64,000 nucleotides of DNA, from contig NZ_MDKC01000004.1 of the NCBI RefSeq assembly GCF_001712755.1, positions 62,001-126,000 of the forward strand, in the 5' to 3' direction. Shown here in pieces: positions 25,639 to 33,953 of the stretch. Positions within the stretch are counted from its first letter, which is position 1. Every line of letters starts with the position of its first letter. The position numbers were made by a program, and so were the translations under genes. The notes under the pieces were generated by a model, which saw only the letters and a program-made list of their open reading frames with translations, was not told the origin of the DNA and made no database searches. This DNA is from Gottfriedia luciferensis. Lineage in GTDB: Bacteria; Bacillota; Bacilli; Bacillales; Bacillaceae_G.

Positions 25639-26451
25639 GTGAGCGTTCAATCAAAGCAGAATGCAATTATTAACGGTTCTGGAACAATTGGTACTGGCAA
25701 ATATGATGACGTTAGAATAAGTGGAAGCGGACGTATACTTGGTGATATTTTTTGTCATGAAGTGAAAGTAAGTGGCTCAGCAAAATTTAATGGAAAAGTA
25801 GAAACTGATTATTTTAATTGCAGTGGGAGCGCTAAATGTTTAAGTGATGTTGATGCAAAAAAAATGAGTGTCAGTGGCTCGGCTTCGATTGATGGAAAAG
25901 TTTCTGGTGGAGATGTAAATGTTAGCGGTAGCTTTAAAACAAAGGGCGACTTAAATGTTCAAAGTATTAATGTTTCAGGCTCAATGAAAACGACAGGAAT
26001 AGTGAAAGCTGAAGTAATTACTGTAAAAGGGTCACTTTCTACAGAAAAAGGATCTGAATGTGAAGTATTTACAGCTAAAGGTCACTTATCAATGAATGGT
26101 TTATTAAATGCTGAAAATGTAAAAATTACCCATGGGGGATTTGGCTATTTACCTCATAATGGATTTAGCTATATACCTGAAATTGGTGGAGAAACAATTG
26201 AAATTAGTCGATTCGATGACAATAATATATTTTCACGTGTTTTTACTAAACTTTTTAACAATCGATTGAACTTTAAATCAGATGTAATTGAGGGAAGTGC
26301 TGTAAAGATTGATTATACAACAGCGAGTGTAGTACGAGGCGATGCTGTAACAATTGGACCAAAGTGTGTAATTGACCTAGTTGAATATACAGAAGATGTT
26401 CAAATACATCCTTCAGCAAAGGTAAAGGATGTAAAGAAATTAGAACTATAA
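25639..26451 (+). CDS. Polymer-forming cytoskeletal protein (bactofilin-like)
   Basis: This 270-residue protein has many short repeated Gly/Ser strands (VRISGSGRILGDIF, VKVSGSAKFNGKV, MSVSGSASIDGKV, INVSGSMKTTGIV), the pattern of a right-handed bactofilin beta-helix. Bactofilins polymerise without nucleotides; the Bacillus subtilis pair YhbE/YhbF assists flagellar assembly. This protein is longer than a single-domain bactofilin: after the strand repeats comes an insert (about residues 160-230), then a final beta segment. It starts with GTG after TATGGAGGAGAG. Confidence 0.87.
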   Translation: MSVQSKQNAIINGSGTIGTGKYDDVRISGSGRILGDIFCHEVKVSGSAKFNGKVETDYFNCSGSAKCLSDVDAKKMSVSGSASIDGKVSGGDVNVSGSFKTKGDLNVQSINVSGSMKTTGIVKAEVITVKGSLSTEKGSECEVFTAKGHLSMNGLLNAENVKITHGGFGYLPHNGFSYIPEIGGETIEISRFDDNNIFSRVFTKLFNNRLNFKSDVIEGSAVKIDYTTASVVRGDAVTIGPKCVIDLVEYTEDVQIHPSAKVKDVKKLEL

Positions 26452-26487
26452 GCGGCTTAAGGGATATCCTAAGTTGCTTTTTTTTTT
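26451..26487 (+). terminator. Terminator of the YhbD-bactofilin operon
   Basis: AGCGGCTTA pairs with TAAGTTGCT (two G-T pairs) and is followed by about ten T. The stem begins at the stop codon. Confidence 0.8.
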
Positions 26488-26616
26488 GCTTTTTGGGAAA
26501 ACGGTTTTTAAATAAGGCAGCATAAGGGAGTTAAAATAGGAATTTCTAATAAAGTGCAAGCTGGCTCTTAATTTCAGTTATTGAACTATAGTTAGTTGAA
26601 TGTTAAGATAATAATG

Positions 26617-26630
26617 TGCAAACGGTTGCA
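26617..26630. promoter_or_regulatory. LacI-family operator-like palindrome before the glucosidase gene
   Basis: TGCAAACGGTTGCA is a 14-bp near-palindrome with a central CG, the form used by LacI/MalR-type sugar regulators. It lies 83-96 bp before the start codon. Confidence 0.45.
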
Positions 26631-26677
26631 ATGATATTGTACTTAATTTTTTTAAAGGCTTCTAATATAGTCGATAA

Positions 26678-26691
26678 TGAAAACGCTTTTA
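26678..26691. promoter_or_regulatory. Probable cre site (CcpA catabolite control)
   Basis: TGAAAACGCTTTTA fits the cre consensus TGWAANCGNTNWCA except for one position. It lies just upstream of the ribosome site of the glucosidase gene. Confidence 0.5.
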
Positions 26692-26712
26692 TATATTTGG
26701 AGGAGAGAGATT

Positions 26713-28389
26713 ATGACAAATCAAAGTTGGTGGAAGGAAGCGGTTGCTTACCAAATTTATCCACGTAGCTTTATGGATTCAAATGGTGATGGAATTGGTG
26801 ATTTAAGAGGTGTAATTTCGAAATTAGATTATTTAAAAGAACTCGGTATAGATGTAATTTGGATTTGTCCTTTTTACAAATCACCAAATGATGATAATGG
26901 TTACGATATCTCAGACTATCAGGACATTATGGATGAGTTTGGCACAATGGCTGATTTTGATGAGTTATTAGAGAATGTTCACGAAAGAGGAATGAAGTTA
27001 ATTTTAGATTTAGTAGTCAATCATACAAGTGATGAGCATCCTTGGTTTTTAGAATCTAAAAAATCGAAAGATAATCCTTATAGAGACTACTATATTTGGA
27101 GAGAAGGAAAAAAATCAGGCCATGAGCCAAATAACTGGGAAAGTATTTTCGGTGGATCTGCATGGGAATATGACGAAGCAACGGATGAATATTTCTTACA
27201 CTTATTCTCAAAAAAGCAGCCTGATTTAAATTGGGAGAACAAAGAAGTAAGACAAAAAGTATATGACATGATTAATTGGTGGTTAGATAAAGGAATCGAC
27301 GGTTTCCGAGTAGACGCGATCAGTCATATAAGAAAACGACCAGGTTTTCCAGATATGCCAAATCCAAAGAAAGAGAAGTATGTGGCAAGCTTTGATATGC
27401 ACATGAATCAAGAAGGAATTCACAAATATTTGGATGAACTAAAACGTGAAACATTTGATAAATATGACATCATGACAGTCGGTGAAGCAAATGGTGTAAC
27501 AACGAAAGATGCACACCTATGGGTTGGAGAAAAAGAAGGTAAGTTCAATATGATTTTCCAATTCGAAAGTTTAGATCTTTGGAAGAAAACCGATGAATCT
27601 GAAACTTCGATCGCTGATTTAAAAGAAGTACTTACTAAATGGCAAACTGGGTTAGAAGGATATGGATGGAATGCATTATTTATAGAGAACCATGATATAC
27701 CTAGAGCAGTCAGTACATTAGGAAACGATGATGAAGCATTTTGGGAAATTTCAGCAAAAGCGATTGGTGTAATGTATTTCTTTATGCAAGGTACACCATT
27801 CATATACCAAGGGCAAGAAATAGGAATGACAAATGTTCATTACAAATCAATCAACGATTATAATGATGTAAGTGCAAAAAATATGTATAATACAATGATT
27901 GAAAATGGTTCAACTGAACAAGATGTTCTGGACATTTTATGGAAAACAGGCCGTGATAATTCTCGCACACCTATGCAATGGAACAGTACAAAGAATGCTG
28001 GATTTACAACGGGGAAACCTTGGCTTAAAACGAATGATAACTTTAATGAAATCAATGTTGAAATCCAAGAAAAAGATACAGATTCTATTTTATCATTCTA
28101 TAAAAAGATGATTACATTACGTAAAGAAAATAAAGCACTAGTTTATGCACCGTATGAATATTTAGACGTTAAAAATGAACCTGTTTATGCATATACTCGA
28201 AATGGTGAAAAAGAAACATTCTTAGTGATTACTAATTTATCATCAGAGAAACAAACATTTACTTTACCGAAAGAACTTACGAAAAAGAATGCACAATTAA
28301 GCTTAACGAACATTGAATTAACAGATCATCAATTAGTTGAAAATATGGAATTTAAACCTTTTGAAGCTAGAGTTTATCGCTTAATTTAA
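26713..28389 (+). CDS. GH13 alpha-glucosidase (oligo-1,6-glucosidase/MalL type)
   Basis: This 558-residue family 13 glycoside hydrolase opens with WWKEAVAYQIYPRSFMDSNG and has the catalytic triad D201 (DGFRVDA), E258 (VGEANG) and D328 (ENHD). The NHTSDEHPWF and KKQPDLNWEN blocks are typical of oligo-1,6-glucosidases, sucrose isomerases and trehalose-6-phosphate hydrolases; MalL-like hydrolysis of isomalto- and malto-oligosaccharides is the best guess. The ATG at 26713 follows TTGGAGGAGAGAG; an upstream in-frame ATG at 26677 falls in the cre site. No transporter or regulator gene adjoins it. Confidence 0.88.
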   Translation: MTNQSWWKEAVAYQIYPRSFMDSNGDGIGDLRGVISKLDYLKELGIDVIWICPFYKSPNDDNGYDISDYQDIMDEFGTMADFDELLENVHERGMKLILDLVVNHTSDEHPWFLESKKSKDNPYRDYYIWREGKKSGHEPNNWESIFGGSAWEYDEATDEYFLHLFSKKQPDLNWENKEVRQKVYDMINWWLDKGIDGFRVDAISHIRKRPGFPDMPNPKKEKYVASFDMHMNQEGIHKYLDELKRETFDKYDIMTVGEANGVTTKDAHLWVGEKEGKFNMIFQFESLDLWKKTDESETSIADLKEVLTKWQTGLEGYGWNALFIENHDIPRAVSTLGNDDEAFWEISAKAIGVMYFFMQGTPFIYQGQEIGMTNVHYKSINDYNDVSAKNMYNTMIENGSTEQDVLDILWKTGRDNSRTPMQWNSTKNAGFTTGKPWLKTNDNFNEINVEIQEKDTDSILSFYKKMITLRKENKALVYAPYEYLDVKNEPVYAYTRNGEKETFLVITNLSSEKQTFTLPKELTKKNAQLSLTNIELTDHQLVENMEFKPFEARVYRLI

Positions 28390-28411
28390 TTTTTTTATAT
28401 GGTATTTACTG

Positions 28412-28440
28412 AACAGACTGTCACATGACAGTCTGTTTTC
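28412..28440 (+). terminator. Terminator of the glucosidase gene
   Basis: AACAGACTGTCA pairs with TGACAGTCTGTT, with four T after it. Confidence 0.85.
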
Positions 28441-28564
28441 ACTTTGTACAGGATGATTGCTTTCCATGGGGAAATCTGTGGAAGTGCAAATAAAAAAGCT
28501 GAAACTGCAATTAAATCTCAAAAAGTGCAATGGGGCAATTGATGTTCGAATTTCTCAATATCCT

Positions 28565-28596
28565 AAAAAATGGCTGTCGAATGATAGTCATTTTTT
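28565..28596 (+). terminator. Second hairpin in the glucosidase-NlpC intergenic region
   Basis: AAAAAATGGCTGTC pairs with GATAGTCATTTTTT (two G-T pairs) around GAAT. No gene lies between this and the terminator at 28412, so it may end a small transcript or an attenuated leader. The region between holds two AAGTGCAA octamers but no gene I can support. Confidence 0.55.
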
Positions 28597-28729
28597 GCTG
28601 CATATTTTTGGCAAAAACCTACAAGGTTTTATAGTATTACAAACACTTCGACAATTTGTAACACTCCTGTAATGGCTTTCAAAATTATATTTTGTTAGAC
28701 TTACATTATCAATGAAGGGGGAGAAAGAG

Positions 28730-29188
28730 ATGAAAAAGCAAGTCCTTATAGCTTTCGTATGCTTACTGAGCATGGTATTTTTTACGACTAAATCACAAGC
28801 AGCATCTACATATAACCCATACTCAAAGAAAAATCAGGTAACAAAAATCGCTAAACAATATACTGGAGTGCCATATCGTTTTGGTGGTACATCTACTAAA
28901 GGTTTTGACTGTTCGGGTTACGTAGGGTATGTATACAAAAAAGTAGGTACTACATTACCTCGAACTGCTTCGTCGATGTATACTGTCAGCTCAATTGTTA
29001 AAAAGCCTGTTCCTGGTGATTTAGTTTTCTTCAAAAATACATACAAAAAAGGTATTAGCCATGTAGGAATTTTCATGGGAAATAATACATTTATTTCAGC
29101 GACTTCAAGTAAGGGAGTAGCTGTAGTAAGTCTTTCTAATACATATTGGAAACCAAAATTCGCTGGCTCAGGTAGCGTAATTAAATAA
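28730..29188 (+). CDS. Secreted NlpC/P60 endopeptidase
   Basis: This 152-residue protein has a signal peptide (residues 1-25, ending KSQAA) and a single NlpC/P60 domain. The catalytic Cys is C61 (FDCSGYVGYVY) and the His is H111 (ISHVGIFMG). These enzymes cut peptidoglycan stem peptides, often between D-Glu and the diamino acid. It has no LysM or SH3 wall-binding domain, so it may be a soluble remodelling or sporulation enzyme. The start is the ATG at 28730 after GAAGGGGGAGAAAG; the ATG at 28712 lies inside the leader. Confidence 0.87.
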   Translation: MKKQVLIAFVCLLSMVFFTTKSQAASTYNPYSKKNQVTKIAKQYTGVPYRFGGTSTKGFDCSGYVGYVYKKVGTTLPRTASSMYTVSSIVKKPVPGDLVFFKNTYKKGISHVGIFMGNNTFISATSSKGVAVVSLSNTYWKPKFAGSGSVIK

Positions 29189-29202
29189 ACATAATAATAA
29201 AT

Positions 29203-29243
29203 GCAATTTACTTTTCTTAAGAATGGTAGATTGCTTTTTTTTT
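29203..29243 (+). terminator. Terminator of the NlpC/P60 gene
   Basis: GCAATTTAC pairs with GTAGATTGC (one G-T pair), followed by nine T. Confidence 0.85.
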
Positions 29244-29392
29244 GCACTTTTTTTAGGAATAAAATATAAGTGCAACTACGTCTTTGCCTCCACCTATCGC
29301 TGAGTTTTCTTTATCTTTCATAAAGTTTTCATTTTTAATAAATAAGTAGATTATGATCCAATGATATAATGACCCTTAACTAAACTAGTTAC

Positions 29393-30169
29393 ATGACTTT
29401 AAGGGGGTTGGTAATTATAGCAATAGTCTACTTTACTTTTTTTGTATTAGGTCTAGTATTTGGTTCTTTTTTTAATGTTGTCGGGTTAAGAGTTCCAATT
29501 GGGAAATCGATTATTTCACCAGGTTCCTCATGTTCAAATTGTGGACATAAACTGAGTTCTCTTGAATTAATACCTGTATTTTCTTTTTTAATCCAAAGAG
29601 GGAAATGTCAAAGTTGTGGGAGTCTTATTTCCAAACTATATTTATTAATTGAAATACTAACAGGTATGTTATTTGTATTTTCCATCTATGAAACTGGTTT
29701 TCATAAAGAGTTAATGATTGCTCTTTCGATAATATCTTTATTAATTATTATTGTTGTTTCGGATGTGAACTATATGATTATCCCTAATCGTATTCTACTA
29801 ATCTTTTTATTTATTTTTAGTTTTGAACGAATCTTAATTCCATTGGTTCCTTGGTGGAGTAGTATAGTAGGAGCGCTAGGAGCATTCGTGGTTTTGCTTC
29901 TAATTAATCTGATTAGTAAAGGTGGTATGGGAGGAGGAGACATAAAGTTATTTAGTGTGCTAGGAATAATTTTAGGTTGGAAACTAAACCTTATTGCATT
30001 TATGCTTGCATGCTTTTCAGGCAGTATTTACGGATTAGTCGTAATATTGTCCGGAAAGTTAAAGCAACGAAATCCGATTCCTTTTGGTCCATTCATCGCA
30101 ATGGGTGGAGTAGTAAGTTATTTTTATAGTGAAAATCTATTAGAATTTTACGATATAATTTTTTGTTAA
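29393..30169 (+). CDS. comC: Prepilin peptidase ComC (A24 family)
   Basis: This 258-residue membrane aspartyl protease processes prepilin-like pseudopilins (ComGC-type) for DNA uptake. It has the N-terminal GSFFNVVGLRVP block, a zinc-binding pair of CxxC motifs (CSNCGHKL and CQSCGSLI), and the two catalytic aspartates D124 (SDVNYMIIPN) and D183 (GGGDIKLF). The start is uncertain: the ATG at 29393 lies before AAGGGGG, which itself sits right before an in-frame TTG at 29408. The comG genes are not nearby, as usual in Bacilli. Confidence 0.88.
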   Translation: MTLRGLVIIAIVYFTFFVLGLVFGSFFNVVGLRVPIGKSIISPGSSCSNCGHKLSSLELIPVFSFLIQRGKCQSCGSLISKLYLLIEILTGMLFVFSIYETGFHKELMIALSIISLLIIIVVSDVNYMIIPNRILLIFLFIFSFERILIPLVPWWSSIVGALGAFVVLLLINLISKGGMGGGDIKLFSVLGIILGWKLNLIAFMLACFSGSIYGLVVILSGKLKQRNPIPFGPFIAMGGVVSYFYSENLLEFYDIIFC

Positions 30170-30184
30170 ACTGATAAATAAAAA

Positions 30185-30221
30185 GGCTATTTAATTGAAA
30201 AATTCTTTCAACTAAATAACC
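30185..30221. terminator. Hairpin between convergent comC and thioredoxin-like genes
   Basis: GGCTATTTAATTGAAA pairs with TTTCAACTAAATAACC over 16 bp. The A-run on its left serves the minus-strand gene. Confidence 0.7.
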
Positions 30222-30232
30222 AGTACTTCTTC

Positions 30233-30793
30233 TTATGAGAATAGTTTTTCTTCTACACTATTAATAACTGAATTCCAGTATTTTTTGTCTTCAACGAAGT
30301 TTGTTCGAATGGCTTTAAAAACAGCAGTTTGTTTTTCTTGGAAATTAGGATCATCTTTATCTGGAAGCTCTTTTTTCATTTCAAGTACAATTTCTTCAAT
30401 CTCCGCAGAACGTGGACCCCAAACATTTACTTCATTCCCTTTTTCATCCATAAAAACAAAAATTGGAATAGAACGAGATTTACCATTAGTTAAATATTTA
30501 TCCATTAATTCTAGGTTTTCATCACGAATTAGGAATCTAGTATCTATATTTGCTTTTTCCATCATTTTCTGAATAACTGGTACATTAAGTAATGCATCTC
30601 CACACCAATCTGCAGTTAAAGTAACAACCTTCCAATGACGATTCTTTAATTGTTCAAGTTTTGCTTGTGTACTTTCAGGAATCGTTACTTCATTATAGAT
30701 CTTTAGAAGTTCTTCTTTATTTACATTCATTGCTTCCACATATTCTTCAAAAGTCATGCCTTTTTCGAACCAAGAATTTAATGACATTTCCAT
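30233..30793 (-). CDS. Thioredoxin-fold protein with a single active-site Cys
   Basis: This 186-residue protein has a thioredoxin fold in its centre (WKVVTLTADWCGDALLNVPVI ... SRSIPIFVFMDEKG), an N-terminal helical extension of about 50 residues and a C-terminal helical tail. The active site reads W63-C64-G-D-A67, so the resolving Cys of WCxxC is replaced by Ala. Related Bacillaceae proteins form the Thioredoxin_9-type group. A monothiol mechanism or a non-redox scaffold are both possible; the function is not known. The ribosome site is AAAGGAGTGT on the minus strand. Confidence 0.82.
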   Translation of the reverse strand: MEMSLNSWFEKGMTFEEYVEAMNVNKEELLKIYNEVTIPESTQAKLEQLKNRHWKVVTLTADWCGDALLNVPVIQKMMEKANIDTRFLIRDENLELMDKYLTNGKSRSIPIFVFMDEKGNEVNVWGPRSAEIEEIVLEMKKELPDKDDPNFQEKQTAVFKAIRTNFVEDKKYWNSVINSVEEKLFS

Positions 30794-30915
30794 ACACTCC
30801 TTTAAAGTTAATAAATAGTATTATACCCCATTCGTCATAAGAAGGAATGCAAAAAGACTTGCAGAATTATTATACAGTATATGTTTTATATGCAGTTTAA
30901 GCAGGAGGGAGAAAA

Positions 30916-33312
30916 ATGAGTGCGCCTATTGAAATCTCAAAAAATCGAAAGCGCTTTCCAAAGTGGATTAAAGTTACATCAACTATCGTAATCGTTAACG
31001 TCTTAATCGTTGCGGGCACCGGCTTGTATTTAACCAAAAAATCATTACCAAGCATTAAAGGAAATTTAACGATACGTACGTTAAACCATAAAGTTGAGGT
31101 AGTTAGGGATGATAAAGGAGTACCTCATATTAGTGCTAAAAGTTTGCATGACTTGTATGTTGCGCAAGGTTTTGTAACTGCACAAGATCGATTATTTCAA
31201 ATGGATTTAAGCAGGAGACAAGCGTCCGGACAATTAAGTGAAATAATTGGTGATGCTACAGTGGAGCGCGACTCATATTTTCGAACGCTTGGTTTAAGAA
31301 GAGCTGCTGAAGCTTCTTATAGCAAATACGATAAAAATGGACAAAATGTATTAAATTGGTATGCAGAAGGCGTAAATGCGTACATAAAATACGCAATAAA
31401 AGAAAATAAACTACCAGTTGAGTTTAAAATTTTAAAATATAATCCAACTAAATGGACGGCAATTGACTCACTAGTAATTGGTAAATATATGGCATTTGAT
31501 TTAGGCGGTCACTGGAATGAACAAGCATTTCGTTATTATGCTATGAATAAATTTCCAAAGGATAAGGCTTTGGAGCTATTCCCAGCTAATAATGATTTAG
31601 ATCCGTATATTATTCCAAGTAATACTTCAAAAATAGACGTAGAAAAGAGCTTTGCAAGTGCAGTTATTCCCCCAGTTTGGAATGGTAGTAATGATTGGGT
31701 TGTGAGTGGTTCTAAAACTAAGTCCGGTAAAGCGTTATTGGCAGATGATCCTCATTTAGGATTGGCGACACCGGCAATTTGGTATGAAACTCAATTAAAA
31801 TCTGGTGATATGAATGTAAGTGGTGTAATTTTTGCAGGGGTGCCGGGAATCATCGTTGGTCATAATGAACATATTGCCTGGGGAGTAACAAACGTAGGAC
31901 CAGATGTACAAGATTTATATATTGAAAAACGAAATCCAAATAAATCAGACGAATTTTTATATGATGGCCAATGGGAAAAGGCAAAGGTTATAAATGAAAC
32001 GATCAAAATTAAAGGTAAAAAGAATAAAGTTTTACCTGTTATGATTACGAGACATGGTCCAGTGATCTCGGAATTTGCGAGTGATGCTGGAAAAGATACT
32101 GTATTCTCTTTACAATGGACAGCACTACAACCAACAACAGAGCTAGAAGCCGTTTTAAAGTTTGATGTTGCAAAGGATTGGAATTCGTTTAAAGAAGGAT
32201 TAGCTTTATTTGAAGCTCCTGCTCAAAATTTCGTATTTGCATCGGATGACGGAACAATTGCCTACCGAGCGAATGGGAAAATTCCAATCCGTAAAAAAGG
32301 TGATGGGCTAATGCCAGTCCCAGGTTGGACTAGTGATTATGGTTGGAAAGGATACATTCCATACGATGAACTACCAACAATCGTTAACCCAAAGGAAGGC
32401 TTTATTTCATCTGCAAATAATAAAGTAGTGGATGATTCATATCCATACCATATTTCAAATTCATGGGCACAGCCTTACCGTCAATTACGCATTCAGGAAG
32501 TATTAAAAAAGAATGACAAACTGACTGTTAAAGATATGCAAAAGCTACAAATGGACGAAATGAACTTACAGGCGAAGGAGCATGCACCGAAGTTTATTAA
32601 GTCAATAAAACAAAATAAAGATCAATTATCATCTGTTGAAAAATCAGCTTTAAAGGAACTTGAAAAATGGAATTTTATAGATGATAAAGATGAAGCTTCA
32701 CCTCTCATATTCCAATTGTGGATGACTGAAATAAATAAAGCATTGTTCGATCAACAAATTTCAAACGATATGATGGATTTATTTGGAGACCGCAAAGTCG
32801 TAGTCGATCAATTGCTACGTGACAGCTTAAATGGGAAAAAAGTAATCTGGGTTGATGAACAAGGCGGAATTGATAAACTTTTATTAAAAACCTTCAAATC
32901 AACAATTAAAAATATTAGCAAAACAGACGGTGAAAATGCAGCTAAGTGGAAATGGGGGGATCACCATAAAGTTGCTTTCGAACACCCATTATCTAGTATT
33001 AAAATCTTAAGCTATTTCTTTAATGCAAGAGATCCAATCCCAGTAGGAGGCAGCTCAACTACAGTTAAAGCAGCAGGATATGATGACCAAGGAATCGTAG
33101 ACCATGGTGCATCATGGAGAACTGTTGTAGACTTTGCAGATTTAAGTAAATCAGTAAACGTAGTTGGACCAGGACAATCCGGAAACCTCGGAAGCAAATG
33201 GTATAGTGATCAAATGGAAGATTGGGCAAAAGGAACATATCATACTACATCTTTGAAAAGTGTTGAAGGTGTTAAAGAAATATTTGTACCGGGAAAAACA
33301 AAAAAGAAGTAA
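30916..33312 (+). CDS. Penicillin acylase family protein (Ntn hydrolase)
   Basis: This 798-residue protein has an N-terminal membrane anchor (about residues 20-43), then an alpha-subunit region (VEVVRDDKGVPHISAKSLHDLYVAQGF, QDRLFQMDLSRR), and the self-cleavage junction WNGSNDWVVSG. The new N-terminal nucleophile would be S258. The beta-subunit follows (LLADDPHLGL, GVPGIIVGHNEHIAWGVTN). It is probably tethered outside the cell and cleaves amide bonds of acylated small molecules; penicillin, N-acyl-homoserine lactone and other amides are known substrates in the family. It is monocistronic. Confidence 0.9.
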   Translation: MSAPIEISKNRKRFPKWIKVTSTIVIVNVLIVAGTGLYLTKKSLPSIKGNLTIRTLNHKVEVVRDDKGVPHISAKSLHDLYVAQGFVTAQDRLFQMDLSRRQASGQLSEIIGDATVERDSYFRTLGLRRAAEASYSKYDKNGQNVLNWYAEGVNAYIKYAIKENKLPVEFKILKYNPTKWTAIDSLVIGKYMAFDLGGHWNEQAFRYYAMNKFPKDKALELFPANNDLDPYIIPSNTSKIDVEKSFASAVIPPVWNGSNDWVVSGSKTKSGKALLADDPHLGLATPAIWYETQLKSGDMNVSGVIFAGVPGIIVGHNEHIAWGVTNVGPDVQDLYIEKRNPNKSDEFLYDGQWEKAKVINETIKIKGKKNKVLPVMITRHGPVISEFASDAGKDTVFSLQWTALQPTTELEAVLKFDVAKDWNSFKEGLALFEAPAQNFVFASDDGTIAYRANGKIPIRKKGDGLMPVPGWTSDYGWKGYIPYDELPTIVNPKEGFISSANNKVVDDSYPYHISNSWAQPYRQLRIQEVLKKNDKLTVKDMQKLQMDEMNLQAKEHAPKFIKSIKQNKDQLSSVEKSALKELEKWNFIDDKDEASPLIFQLWMTEINKALFDQQISNDMMDLFGDRKVVVDQLLRDSLNGKKVIWVDEQGGIDKLLLKTFKSTIKNISKTDGENAAKWKWGDHHKVAFEHPLSSIKILSYFFNARDPIPVGGSSTTVKAAGYDDQGIVDHGASWRTVVDFADLSKSVNVVGPGQSGNLGSKWYSDQMEDWAKGTYHTTSLKSVEGVKEIFVPGKTKKK

Positions 33313-33328
33313 GAAGGAAGTATAGAGG

Positions 33329-33355
33329 ACAGACCTTTATGGGGTCTGTTTTTTT
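33329..33355 (+). terminator. Terminator of the penicillin acylase gene
   Basis: ACAGACC pairs with GGTCTGT, followed by T-run. Confidence 0.85.
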
Positions 33356-33480
33356 GTTTGAGAAGTGAGAATGTAGTGATTTATATAGCATTTTTTAATG
33401 AAACCAACCAATAATTTGAAAAATTGAATAAGAAGGGTGGAAACGAATTAATTTTATGAGATGAGCGGGGAATTTGAGTA

Positions 33481-33800
33481 TTATAATTGCGATTCTCAGA
33501 ATTTAATTGCGATTTCTGGAATTTAATTGCGATACCCGCAATTAAATTGCGGTACCCGAAATTTAATTGCGATTCCTGGAATTTAATTGCGATATCCGAA
33601 ATTTAATTGCGATTCCTGGAATTTAATTGCGATATCCGAAATTTAATTGCGATTCCTGGAATTTAATTGCGATACCGGAAATTTAATTGCGATACCCAAA
33701 ATTTAATTGCGATACTCAGAATTTAATTGCGATACCCGGAATTTAATTGCGATACCCAGAATTTAATTGAGATACCCAGAATTTAATTGTATTACCCGAA
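33481..33800. repeat. 20-bp tandem repeat array 1 (16 units)
   Basis: Sixteen consecutive units of exactly 20 bp, consensus ATTTAATTGCGATWCCCGGA, run without a gap from 33481 to 33800. TTGCGAT and AATTTAATT are nearly invariant, and variation falls in the CCCGG part. At 33561-33660 two variants alternate (GATTCCTGGA and GATATCCGAA), making a 40-bp higher-order unit. It is noncoding: every frame meets stops. It lies between the penicillin acylase terminator and the patatin gene. There are no unique spacers, so it is not a CRISPR. Confidence 0.95.
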
Positions 33801-33953
33801 AGCAGCTTCGAGGAATTTCTCACCTTAAAAGTTAAATCAAAATTGTACACCTTGTCTCGTACTCAACTCTAATTTCTTCCCTTTCGACACCTCATATAAT
33901 AAAATATTTAAATAGATTGTCCTAAACTAATTGAATAAAGGGGGGCTGTGAAA

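Noticed and set aside
27420-27803. Minus-strand frame inside the glucosidase gene
   Set aside because: Antisense to catalytic residues of a conserved enzyme; no support for expression.
29268-29310. Second c-di-AMP riboswitch, because ATCGCTGAGTTTT resembles the 5' edge of the one at 15715
   Set aside because: None of the conserved aptamer blocks (GGGGGAACC, GGTGAATCC, CAGCTAACC) follow.
30947-30958. GAAAGCGCTTTC palindrome as a cre site for the penicillin acylase gene
   Set aside because: It lies within codons for a basic Lys/Arg stretch, and the outer cre positions do not match, so chance is likely.
33481-33800. CRISPR array
   Set aside because: Units follow each other directly every 20 bp with no unique spacers and no cas genes; it is a tandem repeat.
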